Part shown: one piece after another, positions 1-6,154 of the stretch
Numbering within the stretch: position 1 is the first letter of the stretch
Layout of the letters: the number at the start of each line of letters is the position of its first letter
Assembly: GCA_041748175.1 (NCBI GenBank)
Contig: JBGTDU010000019.1
Location: forward strand, 1 to 9,372
DNA: 9,372 nucleotides
Direction of reading: 5' to 3'
From: JAHEJB01 sp041748175
GTDB lineage: Bacteria; Bacteroidota; Rhodothermia; Rhodothermales; Rubricoccaceae
Notes under the pieces: model-generated
The model's input: the letters and a program-made list of their open reading frames with translations, nothing else
Told to the model about the DNA's origin: nothing
Databases searched by the model: none
Made by a program: the position numbers and the translations under genes

Positions 1-465
1 GCTGTCTCGCGTCGTAGTACTGGCCTGCCTGGATGGACGCTTGGGTTTGGGGCGGGGTTCACTCACCGTGAAGCCGCGCTGCGCGCAACAGGGGAACTCG
101 CTCAACTCATTGCACCGACGGACAGCGTAGTGCAGAAAAATCCGACAGCCTGGGTAGACACCGCGTCAACAGAGGACAATCCCCACCTGATTGCAGCGGG
201 TGAGCACGTGGCCCCAACCAGAGCACTGGAGGCAGGCCTCCAAACATTGGTCTCTGCACTTGAAAGTGTGGGCCTGCGGGCCTTCGTAATCGATCAGATG
301 CATTCCCTCGTTGGCGTACCCGTTGTGCGAACACTCGCGCCCGGTCTGGTGCATTTCTGGCGACGCCTGGGCGGCGCAAGAGTATATGAGGTCCCGATCA
401 AAATGGGATGGCTTGAGATAGCAAAGACGGAATCCGAGATGAACACGCTCGACCTTACACTCTAG
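1..465 (+). CDS. YcaO-family cyclodehydratase, C-terminal part (5' end outside window)
   Basis: The reading frame is open from base 1 to a TAG at 463-465, so the gene begins left of the window; a GTG at 130 is internal, not a likely start. The 154 visible residues match the YcaO C-terminal half. Near residues 16-35 is the family pattern GFGAGFTHREAALRATGELA (compare the usual 'G-A-H-x-x-x-x-A-L-x-R-A-x-x-E'). Later come EAGLQTLVSALESVGL, a 'PVVR..APGL.HFWRR' strand and a final 'RVYEVPIKMGWL' with a short acidic/hydrophobic tail. Family knowledge: YcaO proteins use ATP to activate peptide amides. In thiazole/oxazole-modified peptide (TOMM) clusters they cyclise Cys/Ser/Thr to azolines, and other members do thioamidation or amidine formation. 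The ATP-binding N-terminal residues and any precursor peptide are out of view, so the substrate is unknown. The C-terminus lacks the PxPxP motif seen in many TOMM cyclodehydratases. The next gene follows in the same direction. Confidence 0.85.
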   Translation, partial: AVSRRSTGLPGWTLGFGAGFTHREAALRATGELAQLIAPTDSVVQKNPTAWVDTASTEDNPHLIAAGEHVAPTRALEAGLQTLVSALESVGLRAFVIDQMHSLVGVPVVRTLAPGLVHFWRRLGGARVYEVPIKMGWLEIAKTESEMNTLDLTL

Positions 466-542
466 CAAACAATGGCACACTGCACGCGCCGTATTGGTTG
501 TGAATGGTATCCTACGACGTAAGATTCCGATGGCAGGCCCAC

Positions 543-3518
543 ATGTCACTTCGATTGAGGCAGAATGTCGTTTTAGGTGCCACTTTGTTGTTTCCGCTCT
601 GGTCCTGTGTGCCAAAAGCGACGGCGCAATCGGAGCAGCCTTGGCAATACATTGAAGACCTACCCGCCTCGGTTACCACGGCTGTCTTGCAGGACAAGGA
701 CGGGTTCATCTGGGTTGGTACGTACGTTGGATTGGCGTACTCCGACGGAATCCACACAGACGTTTTCAGACCGAGTTCAAGCACGAGCGGCTCAATTTCC
801 AACGCCGTCGTAAATATTGGAGCTTTGCTACTGGACCGTCAGGGCTCGAACTGGATCGGGACGAGAGACGGGCTTTGCAAACGCGAGCCAACCTCCACGC
901 TATTCAACTGCATCGGAGATGCATCGAGCCCGGAAAGCTTCGTCAACAGCAATATCGCCGCCCTCGCAGAAGGACCAGATGGCACAATCTGGGTTGGCAC
1001 ACCAAATGGATTGTACACCGTGGACTCGGCCACACTATCAGCCCGTCAATTTGAGGAAGCCTACGCACCTAAAAATTCGTGGATTTCAGCACTGGCGGTC
1101 GAGGAAGATGGAACTATCTGGGTAGGTACTCCCACTGGTCTGGCTGTTCGGCATCCCTCCTCTTCTGCTTTCGTTTCCGTCGCTGGTATGCCGGACACAC
1201 TCGTCCAGGCCATCGAAATTTCGCAGAGCGGCGAAGTCTGGGTGGGAACGATGGGACAAGGCTTGTTTCGGGTAGAAGACGACGCCGACAGAGTAACGCA
1301 CATTGCATTGGGTAGTCGCGTGGGCGGACAGATGCCCATCTCCCATATCGTCGCGCTGGATACTGACCAAATGGGACACGTTTGGATAGGTACCTGGGGC
1401 GATGGGCTTCTGGTGTACGATCCGGTCGCCAAAACCTCCCGGCAGTTCCGTTCAAGCGCTGGTAGTTCGAGTGGACTCCCCGCCGATGAGGTGGTAGACG
1501 TCAGCATTGACGAACGAGGAGGAGTTTGGGTGGCCACGTGGGGCGGCGTGGCGTACCTACCTCCATCACCTCCATTTCGATTTCTGACTCACCGCGCCGG
1601 AGATCCGTACTCTCTCTCAAACCCACGTGTCACACGGATTGTCGTTGGTCCAACGGGTGAACTATGGGTGGGAACCTTCGATGGCGGACTGAACAAATGT
1701 GACCCGGAAACGCTCACCTGCGAGCAGTATAGGCACGACCCTTCCGACCCCAGCACTCTCTGCAATGACAGCGTTCTCGACCTTGGGTGGCAGACTGACG
1801 GGAGCCTGTGGGTGGCAACATCCGGAGCAGGGATTTGCAGGTTTGATACAAGAACCGAGAAGTTTGATCGTCCTCTCGATCGCGGCCCGGTCTCGCTTGC
1901 CACGGAACATGTTTATTCGATGGCGCTTGCTGTCTCGGGAGAGAGTTGGATCGGAACGGCTGAACATGGCCTGGCGAAGATGAATCACTCGACAGGTGAA
2001 ACTGAATTCGTAGCGCCCTTTTCCCGGACATCAGTCTACGCTCTTGCTTCCGCCGGACCCAAACATCTCTGGGTTGGCACATTGGGACGCGGCCTGTGCC
2101 AGCTTGATGCCGGGGACGCATTTCAATGCCTTCGTGCAGAAGCGGATGGCCTTTCTGACGACTGGGTGACAACACTCGCAACTGCCATAAACGGAGTCTG
2201 GGCAGGTGGTACCAGCGGATTGGACTGGATACCGGAAGGCGGCCAACCTCAGAGGGTCTTGAGCGACCGACAGCTCAACCGTCCTCATGTCACCTGCGTC
2301 CTCCCGACAGCATCCGGCACCTGGGTTGCAACGGCGAGCGGAATTCTCCGCCTGGACCCGGACACCCACCAGATAACGCATGATGCAACCATCGCGGGAT
2401 TTCCAGCCCGGGGGTTCCTGCGGCCAGCCTGCGCCGAAATTCGGCATGACCTGGTGGCCTTCGGGACGGAAAATGGCGTCCTGCTCTTTGATCCAGCGGA
2501 TGTCATGAACGCCAGTCCACCGCCCATCCGGATAACAGCCGTTCGAGTTGACGGCACTGACGCCGCTCCCGGCAGCCGCGCAGACCTTACGGACATAATC
2601 AGGATCGGCCCCAATCAAGGTGGGCCGACGCTTCGGTTTGCTTCGCTGAGCTTCAATTCGCTGGAGGCGAGACGCTATGTGTGTCGTCTCGATGGCCTCG
2701 AACAAGAGTGGTCGCGCCCCAGTGGAAGCTCCGAGATCACCTACCCCAAACTGCCTCCGGGCCGCTATACCTTCCGCGTTCGTCCGGCGATGCAACCGGA
2801 CGCCAATGAGGCTACGGTTGAGCTTCTCGTGCTGGCGCCTTTCTGGAAACGGCCCTGGTTTTTCCTGCTTGCAGCGATCGTGCTGTCGTCCATCGGGTTT
2901 GCGATTTTCAGAGCCCGTGTGCAGTATTTGCTTGGCATCGAGCGCACGCGAGTGACCATAGCAGACGACCTGCACGACGATATCGGAAGCCGCCTGAGCG
3001 GGCTTGCATTGGGGCTGGACGTAGCGGCAAAGAATCCCAGCGTCGCATCTCCCACTATTCTCGCGGATCGCGCCGAAGAAGCGCGGTCCATTTTGGGCGA
3101 CCTTCGGGATACCACATGGATCGTAGGCGATACGCATGAAACCCTGGCGAAGCTGGCCGACCGAATCCAGCAAGTTGCGGAGACTCTGCTGCCAGGTGTA
3201 TCGGTAACCATGACGAGAAGTGGGGCTCTGAACCAGAATGTCGGCATGGAGGTTCGACGGCAGGTTCTTTTCTTCTGCAAAGAAGTCCTGCACAATACGA
3301 GCCGGCACGGCAGCGCGACGATGGTCAACATCAGTCTGGCGATGAAGGCGGACCGGTCCGTGTGTCTCACGATTTCGGATGACGGAAGAGGGTTCACGAT
3401 GACAACGTTCCCAGGCAGAGGCCTCGCTTCCCTGAAACGCAGGAGTGAGGCCATCGGCGGCGCTTTTCAAATCACCTCGGCACCGGGAGAGGGAACCACG
3501 GTTTCTCTATCCTTCTAG
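543..3518 (+). CDS. Propeller-type two-component sensor histidine kinase (Reg_prop / Y_Y_Y / HisKA_3 / HATPase_c)
   Basis: A 991-residue membrane sensor. I chose ATG 543 over the in-frame ATG 504 because it gives a normal signal peptide (charged MSLRLRQ, hydrophobic core, probable cleavage after KATA, residue 28) and has a weak GGCAGG upstream. Residues about 45-645 carry about 14 repeats of the type [IVL]-W-[VI]-[GA]-T-x-x-G-[LI], the Reg_prop signature, enough for two seven-bladed beta-propellers. Residues about 705-762 form a Y_Y_Y domain (YVCRLDGLEQEWS, then PPGRYTFRVRP). One membrane span lies at about 770-789. The cytoplasmic part has the HisKA_3 box DDLHDDIGSRLSGL (phospho-acceptor H811), the N box KEVLHNTSRHG (N918), the G1 box DDGRGF (about 946-951) and the G2 box GRGLASLKRR (about 958-967). 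Family knowledge: such sensors respond to extracytoplasmic ligands, often carbohydrates, and phosphorylate a separate NarL-type regulator. That regulator is the next gene. There is no fused receiver or AraC domain. The ligand is unknown. Confidence 0.95.
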   Translation: MSLRLRQNVVLGATLLFPLWSCVPKATAQSEQPWQYIEDLPASVTTAVLQDKDGFIWVGTYVGLAYSDGIHTDVFRPSSSTSGSISNAVVNIGALLLDRQGSNWIGTRDGLCKREPTSTLFNCIGDASSPESFVNSNIAALAEGPDGTIWVGTPNGLYTVDSATLSARQFEEAYAPKNSWISALAVEEDGTIWVGTPTGLAVRHPSSSAFVSVAGMPDTLVQAIEISQSGEVWVGTMGQGLFRVEDDADRVTHIALGSRVGGQMPISHIVALDTDQMGHVWIGTWGDGLLVYDPVAKTSRQFRSSAGSSSGLPADEVVDVSIDERGGVWVATWGGVAYLPPSPPFRFLTHRAGDPYSLSNPRVTRIVVGPTGELWVGTFDGGLNKCDPETLTCEQYRHDPSDPSTLCNDSVLDLGWQTDGSLWVATSGAGICRFDTRTEKFDRPLDRGPVSLATEHVYSMALAVSGESWIGTAEHGLAKMNHSTGETEFVAPFSRTSVYALASAGPKHLWVGTLGRGLCQLDAGDAFQCLRAEADGLSDDWVTTLATAINGVWAGGTSGLDWIPEGGQPQRVLSDRQLNRPHVTCVLPTASGTWVATASGILRLDPDTHQITHDATIAGFPARGFLRPACAEIRHDLVAFGTENGVLLFDPADVMNASPPPIRITAVRVDGTDAAPGSRADLTDIIRIGPNQGGPTLRFASLSFNSLEARRYVCRLDGLEQEWSRPSGSSEITYPKLPPGRYTFRVRPAMQPDANEATVELLVLAPFWKRPWFFLLAAIVLSSIGFAIFRARVQYLLGIERTRVTIADDLHDDIGSRLSGLALGLDVAAKNPSVASPTILADRAEEARSILGDLRDTTWIVGDTHETLAKLADRIQQVAETLLPGVSVTMTRSGALNQNVGMEVRRQVLFFCKEVLHNTSRHGSATMVNISLAMKADRSVCLTISDDGRGFTMTTFPGRGLASLKRRSEAIGGAFQITSAPGEGTTVSLSF

Positions 3519-3525
3519 ATATGAG

Positions 3526-3543
3526 ATCGCGCGATCGCGCGAT
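3526..3543. repeat. Perfect 18-bp palindrome between sensor and regulator genes
   Basis: ATCGCGCGATCGCGCGAT is its own reverse complement. It consists of two overlapping copies of the 10-bp palindrome ATCGCGCGAT (3526-3535 and 3534-3543) and lies 7 bases after the sensor stop codon. Single copies occur in two other non-coding places, 5744-5753 and 6234-6243. The 14-mer GCGATCGCGCGATG at 3531-3544 is repeated exactly at 6231-6244. It could be a protein-binding site, a small genome-wide repeat, or an RNA hairpin in the sensor-regulator transcript. The function is not known. Confidence 0.8.
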
Positions 3544-3575
3544 GAACGGTACCGCTCGCCTTCGTACGCTTGTGC

Positions 3576-4223
3576 ATGACCAAGGCTCTCTCCATATGGC
3601 TGGTTGAGGACGAGCAGATCTTCCGGGATTCGTTCGAGGAGTTGATCGAACTCGAGGACGAGTTCCAGTTGACGGCCGCCTTCGAGACGTACGAAGAATT
3701 GCAATCGCATTGCAGAGCCACCCCCAGGCTTGAACTCCCGGATCTGGTAGCAATGGACATCCGGTTACCCGGCAAGAGCGGCATCGAGGCCACGCGAGAA
3801 CTCTGCAAGACCTATCCGGATCTCCGCGTTCTCGCGTTAACCCAAAAGGATGACCCGGATTCCGTGTTCGCCATCCTTGAAGCCGGAGCATGCGGCTACG
3901 TGGTGAAAGGCGCGACGAAGTCTGATTCCCTGATCGCCGCCATGCGGGAGACAATTGAGGGCGGCGCCGTATTCTCCCCGGCCGTGGCACGCCATGTCCT
4001 GCGACAATTCGAGGCCGCTCCGCCTCTCGAGGATCCGCTGTCCGTCCGCGAGCGCCAGGTGCTCCTTCAGCTTTCCAAAGGCGGGACCAAGTCCGGCATT
4101 GGTGAAACCCTCTGCCTGAGCCGCCACACGGTGGATACTCATTTGCGCAACGTCTACCGGAAGCTCCACGCCAACACAGGCGCTGAGGCCGTGGCCAAGG
4201 GGATTCGGTCGGGGATTATATAG
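3576..4223 (+). CDS. NarL/FixJ-family response regulator (receiver + LuxR-type HTH)
   Basis: A 215-residue DNA-binding response regulator, the evident partner of the upstream sensor (57-nt gap, same strand). ATG 3576 is preferred to the in-frame TTG 3570 because the receiver's first strand (ALSIWLVEDE) starts normally from it. Receiver domain, residues about 4-120: acidic pair E11/D12, phospho-acceptor D61 in AMDIRLPGKSG, T89 in LALTQKDD and K111 in GYVVKGA, so all phosphorylation-site residues are present. The C-terminal LuxR-type helix-turn-helix (about 153-213) reads PLSVRERQVLLQLSKG, then LCLSRHTVDTHLRNVYRKL, with the typical recognition helix. The length is normal for the family. No strong ribosome-binding site precedes the start, so translation may depend on the sensor transcript. 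It probably activates or represses nearby genes after phosphorylation. The targets are unknown, but the palindrome just upstream is a candidate site. Confidence 0.95.
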   Translation: MTKALSIWLVEDEQIFRDSFEELIELEDEFQLTAAFETYEELQSHCRATPRLELPDLVAMDIRLPGKSGIEATRELCKTYPDLRVLALTQKDDPDSVFAILEAGACGYVVKGATKSDSLIAAMRETIEGGAVFSPAVARHVLRQFEAAPPLEDPLSVRERQVLLQLSKGGTKSGIGETLCLSRHTVDTHLRNVYRKLHANTGAEAVAKGIRSGII

Positions 4224-4315
4224 TTGTGTTATGTCGAATTATTGCCGCCTAGCGCGATGTCGCTTTCCTTTTCGGCACGCGACGAGTTCCGCCACCTCAA
4301 CCCATCCGGCGGATT

Positions 4316-4591
4316 CTATGCAGCGGCCGAGGACCTGTTGAATTCGTAGGCCGGAAGGTGCTTATCGGGCGGACCGGGCGCAGCAAGTAATGTCTGCAGA
4401 CGACGCATCGTATCGACTTCAAACTGTACATCGCCGCAGACGCTGCAAACGAGCGCCGGTACATGGTCGATGCAAATGGTGTTACCGGTTCGTTCCACAC
4501 AATGCAGAATTTCGCGCCGTTCGTACGTACCCGTGCATCCACTCAGGATGCATCGCGGGCCGGCATCCGCGCGTAATTTCGTGCCTTCCAT
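4316..4591 (-). CDS. YgiT-type zinc-finger protein (MqsA-like antitoxin N-domain)
   Basis: A 91-residue protein on the minus strand, starting at ATG 4591, only 2 nt after the stop of the DUF4258 gene. It shows the YgiT-type zinc-ribbon layout. The first cysteine knuckle is CILSGCTG (about residues 14-21). A central strand region contains ICIDHVPALVCSVCGDVQF, whose CxxC is the second knuckle, and a helix MRRLQTLL follows. The first knuckle is C-x4-C rather than C-x2-C; I recall the 'C...GC.G.YE' spacing from many YgiT-type proteins next to DUF4258 genes. The protein stops after a 'P.YEF' tail, so there is no C-terminal Xre/HTH domain as in full-length MqsA. Family knowledge: such zinc-finger proteins are encoded just downstream of a small toxin-like protein and are thought to neutralise it. 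That role is inferred here from gene order. It runs convergent to the response regulator, with about 90 bp between the stops. Confidence 0.8.
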   Translation of the reverse strand: MEGTKLRADAGPRCILSGCTGTYERREILHCVERTGNTICIDHVPALVCSVCGDVQFEVDTMRRLQTLLAAPGPPDKHLPAYEFNRSSAAA

Positions 4592-4593
4592 GG

Positions 4594-4863
4594 CTATGGG
4601 ATTCGACGTTGCGCGGGTGAGACGAAGATCGGGGGCGATGGTTCGTAGACGGTAATGATAAAGAGCGGCGCTCGCGCAGACGTGCAGACGATATGGATGG
4701 GACGATGCCGTCTCGTCTCGCCGTTAATCAGGCAGCACGAACCACGAACCGCGTCCGGGTAGTTCTCGAGTATCTCGCCGGAACGAATCCCAGCAAACAC
4801 ATCGTCAACAGTCAATCGAAGTGCCTCCTGTTCCATCGCGTTCAAGGCGTGCGGCCCGAACAA
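4594..4863 (-). CDS. DUF4258 family protein (putative toxin of a toxin-antitoxin pair)
   Basis: An 89-residue minus-strand protein matching DUF4258: PHALNAMEQEALRLTVDDV at the start (family 'HA..RM..R.I...dv'), GEILENYPDA, then CCLINGE, RPIHIVCTSA and LFIITVYEPSPPIF. That is a complete single domain of usual length. The first candidate start is TTG 4863. The frame stays open upstream through ATT and CTG 4896 to a TGA at 4903-4905, so the real start could be a little earlier (adding residues such as RRLAEAEIV). No ATG lies upstream in frame. The stop is 2 nt before the YgiT-type gene, so the two are surely co-transcribed and probably translationally coupled. The toxin-first, zinc-finger-second order is like mqsR-mqsA. 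The domain has no experimentally settled activity that I know of; toxin is an inference from context. Confidence 0.85.
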   Translation of the reverse strand: MFGPHALNAMEQEALRLTVDDVFAGIRSGEILENYPDAVRGSCCLINGETRRHRPIHIVCTSARAPLFIITVYEPSPPIFVSPAQRRIP

Positions 4864-4919
4864 GACAATCTCAGCTTCCGCGAGTCGACGAAGCAGTGGG
4901 GGTCAACCCCGCGCTTAGT

Positions 4920-5060
4920 ATGAGAATGCTGCAGGGGCGGGGAAACCGCATCGCGTATCGCTTCGAGGTTTCCGGCAATCGGCGGCCATGGTCCGTCGAC
5001 TACCTCGTCGATGCGACTACAGGCGGAGCGACTGTCTGGGGTCACAACGTGATCGAATAG
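4920..5060 (+). CDS. Possible small hypothetical protein or gene-end fragment
   Basis: A 46-residue frame starting at ATG 4920. The composition looks protein-like (NRIAYRFEVSGN, PWSVDYLVDATTG), with alternating strand-type residues as in a beta-sheet domain. I do not recognise a family. The same frame continues upstream to 4821, but only across the DUF4258 gene on the other strand, so the frame before 4920 is probably meaningless. It is divergent from the DUF4258 gene. It could be the leftover C-terminus of a gene whose front was replaced by the toxin-antitoxin pair. No Shine-Dalgarno sequence is visible. The surrounding 4864-5178 stretch holds nothing else convincing except the inverted repeat at 5157-5175. 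Confidence 0.3.
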   Translation: MRMLQGRGNRIAYRFEVSGNRRPWSVDYLVDATTGGATVWGHNVIE

Positions 5061-5156
5061 CAAGTCGAAGGGGGCAATAACCTTTGACCGAGGCCGGCTA
5101 TGTACTGAAGCTCAGCCACTCACATGGAACGCTGCGCCCCACCCACGCGTCTGTGA

Positions 5157-5175
5157 CGTTGCACTATCTGCAACG
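5157..5175. promoter_or_regulatory. Inverted repeat just before the antitoxin start (candidate operator)
   Basis: CGTTGCA (5157-5163) and TGCAACG (5169-5175) are perfect 7-bp inverted half-sites with a 5-nt spacer, ending 3 nt before the antitoxin ATG at 5179. Type II toxin-antitoxin operons are commonly repressed by their own complex bound to a palindrome at this location. A related GTTGCAAC sits at 5420-5427, inside the start of the toxin gene. No convincing -35/-10 pair was seen around it. Confidence 0.45.
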
Positions 5176-5178
5176 AGT

Positions 5179-5412
5179 ATGACAGCTTTACTGGAACGTG
5201 CCGTAAACGAAGCCGCCACTCTCTCCGACGACGAGCAGAACGCTATAGCAGCCCGCATCCTGGCCGAGAAAGACGACGAGAGTGAATGGGGCTGCCTCTT
5301 TGCGAGCACCACTAACGAGCAATGGGACAGACTGGCCGCGATAGCCCGTCACGATATCGACGCTGAGGACTCGTCCACTTTGGAGGAACGGATTCGAGGC
5401 GAAGGTGATTAG
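5179..5412 (+). CDS. Small antitoxin-like protein upstream of a RelE/ParE-type toxin
   Basis: A 77-residue acidic, helical protein. It begins MTALLERAVNEAATLSDDEQ and continues with a pattern 'AIAARILAE..DES.W...FA.....W.RLA', then 'DI.AEDSSTLEE'. This layout (helical N-terminus with a 'LS..EQ..IA' segment, conserved W and F, tail ending near 'D...G.T..L') is what I know from short antitoxins paired with RelE/ParE-type toxins. There is no helix-turn-helix or ribbon-helix-helix that I can identify, so any DNA binding may need the complex. Its last 8 bases overlap the toxin start (GTG 5405), which indicates translational coupling. ATG 5179 is the natural start. There is no clear ribosome-binding site, and a 7-bp inverted repeat lies directly in front. 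The toxin partner is broken, so this may be an orphan antitoxin. Confidence 0.7.
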   Translation: MTALLERAVNEAATLSDDEQNAIAARILAEKDDESEWGCLFASTTNEQWDRLAAIARHDIDAEDSSTLEERIRGEGD

Positions 5413-5683
5413 GTCGCGCGTTGCAACTGCCTTCCGGAAGCGCTTCTCAAGTTTGCCGAAGCACGTACAAGAAAGGGCGCGGGAAGCCTATTCCCTTTGG
5501 CTGAAGGATCCACGGCATCCGGGGCTTCATTTCAAGCGAATAAGCCAACGGCAGCCGATCTGGTCGGCTCGCGTGGGCAAGCATCATCGCACCGTGGCAT
5601 AATGGAAAACACAGGACGCCACGGTATGGTGGTTCTGGAAAGGAACGCATGCTGAATACGACGACCTGATTCTACGCCTCTAA
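5405..5683 (+). pseudogene. RelE/ParE-family toxin interrupted by an in-frame TAA
   Basis: From GTG 5405 the frame encodes 65 residues: FRKRFSSLPKHVQERAREAY, WLKDPRHPGLHFKRI and PIWSARVGKHHRTVA, all standard for this family ('LP..VQ..A..AY.LW..nP.HP.L.FKRv....p.yS.RVG..yRa'). It then meets TAA at 5600-5602. Reading on in the same frame gives 26 codons that include ATVWWFWKGTHAEYDDL and end with TAA at 5681-5683. WFWIGTHAEYD is the usual C-terminus of these toxins. Counting the stop codon as a residue the whole is 92 positions, the family's normal length. A single nonsense change is therefore the simplest explanation. The truncated product would lack the last strands and the conserved H/Y of the 'THAEYD' segment, and I expect it to be inactive. 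A GAGG-like stretch precedes the GTG, and the start overlaps the antitoxin gene. Confidence 0.85.
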
Positions 5684-5743
5684 TCGTCCCACAATTATAG
5701 AATAGATCGGGGCAGAGCAAGGCTTAGCCGCAACAATCCCGCA

Positions 5744-5753
5744 ATCGCGCGAT
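5744..5753. repeat. Copy of the palindrome ATCGCGCGAT
   Basis: A ten-base perfect palindrome in the gap between the toxin remnant and the small membrane-protein gene. The identical sequence occurs twice (overlapping) at 3526-3543 and once at 6234-6243. Here the last A-T is followed by G, so the repeat ends in the ATG (5752) that opens the following reading frame. Confidence 0.75.
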
Positions 5754-6109
5754 GCACGATAGGGATGGTGCGTGCTACGCTGTGATAAACGCATGGGGCT
5801 TCTCCTTCGAAGAAGTTCCGGAATTCAATCGGATATCTCCGGATCCACAATGATCTACCCCTCGCCATCTTTATCTCGCCGCTCTACTTCCTCATCAAGC
5901 AGAAGTGGCTGGCGTTCATCGTCCACGCAATTCTGTATCCCATTGCTCTGTTCACCATCGTGTTCTTCGGCTTTGGGATCTTCCTGTGGTTCCTCTTGGC
6001 CGTGCACGCGATGTGGGATCTCCGACACCAACGGGATCAGGAAATGGCACGAGCAATGGCCAGAGAGATGGTTTCGGCCATGGATCAGCGAGATCATTCG
6101 AGATCCTAA
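5752..6109 (+). pseudogene. Small two-span membrane protein, readable only across a frame change at a TGA
   Basis: Two abutting frames look like one gene. The first, from ATG 5752, gives 33 residues (including INAWGFSFEEVPEFNRISPD) and ends at TGA 5851-5853. The next frame, beginning at GAT 5852, runs to TAA 6107-6109 with clear membrane-protein content: DLPLAIFISPLYFLIKQKW, AILYPIALFTIVFFGFGIF, FLLAVHAMWDLRHQRDQEM, then a charged helical tail. Skipping T5851 joins PDPQ to DLPLA without loss. Alternatively the gene starts at ATG 5850 (ATGA overlap) and one base, for example a G giving ATGGATCTA, has been lost. The membrane part has about two hydrophobic segments (residues about 3-14 and 20-53 of that frame) and resembles small membrane proteins with an 'SPLYF..(K)KW..F' opening and a 'W.L.A.HA..DL' end. 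I cannot assign a function. Possibilities are a sequencing error, a pseudogene, or +1 programmed frameshifting. Confidence 0.6.
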
Positions 6110-6154
6110 TCTTCAATATTGCGAGATGGCGTTGACATTTGAGGGGTAGCAGGA

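Noticed and set aside
504..542. ATG 504 as start of the sensor kinase
   Set aside because: It would put 13 extra polar/aromatic residues in front of a good signal peptide and has no ribosome-binding site. ATG 543 is preferred, though 504 cannot be excluded.
166..615. 149-codon - strand frame
   Set aside because: Antisense to the YcaO end and the sensor start. No family features.
2031..3470. Open frame of 479 codons on the - strand
   Set aside because: It lies entirely antisense to the sensor kinase, whose motifs are unambiguous. Its translation is rich in Arg, Cys and Gly with no domain pattern, as expected for a shadow frame in GC-rich DNA.
3531..3538. GCGATCGC, the octamer known as HIP1 in cyanobacteria (also at 6231-6238)
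   Set aside because: Only two copies, both inside the larger ATCGCGCGAT repeat. The gene content gives no other reason to think of a cyanobacterium.
4259..4283. GTCGC/GCGAC hairpin between the convergent regulator and zinc-finger genes, as terminator
   Set aside because: Only 5 pairs with a 15-nt loop and no adjacent T-run.
5084..5104. TTGACC plus TATGTA as promoter of the antitoxin-toxin pair
   Set aside because: The spacing is about 9 nt, far from the usual 16-18.
5772..6149. 125-codon + strand frame over the membrane-protein region
   Set aside because: It is Ser/Arg-rich low-complexity sequence without domain features. The neighbouring frame has typical membrane segments, so this is its shadow.
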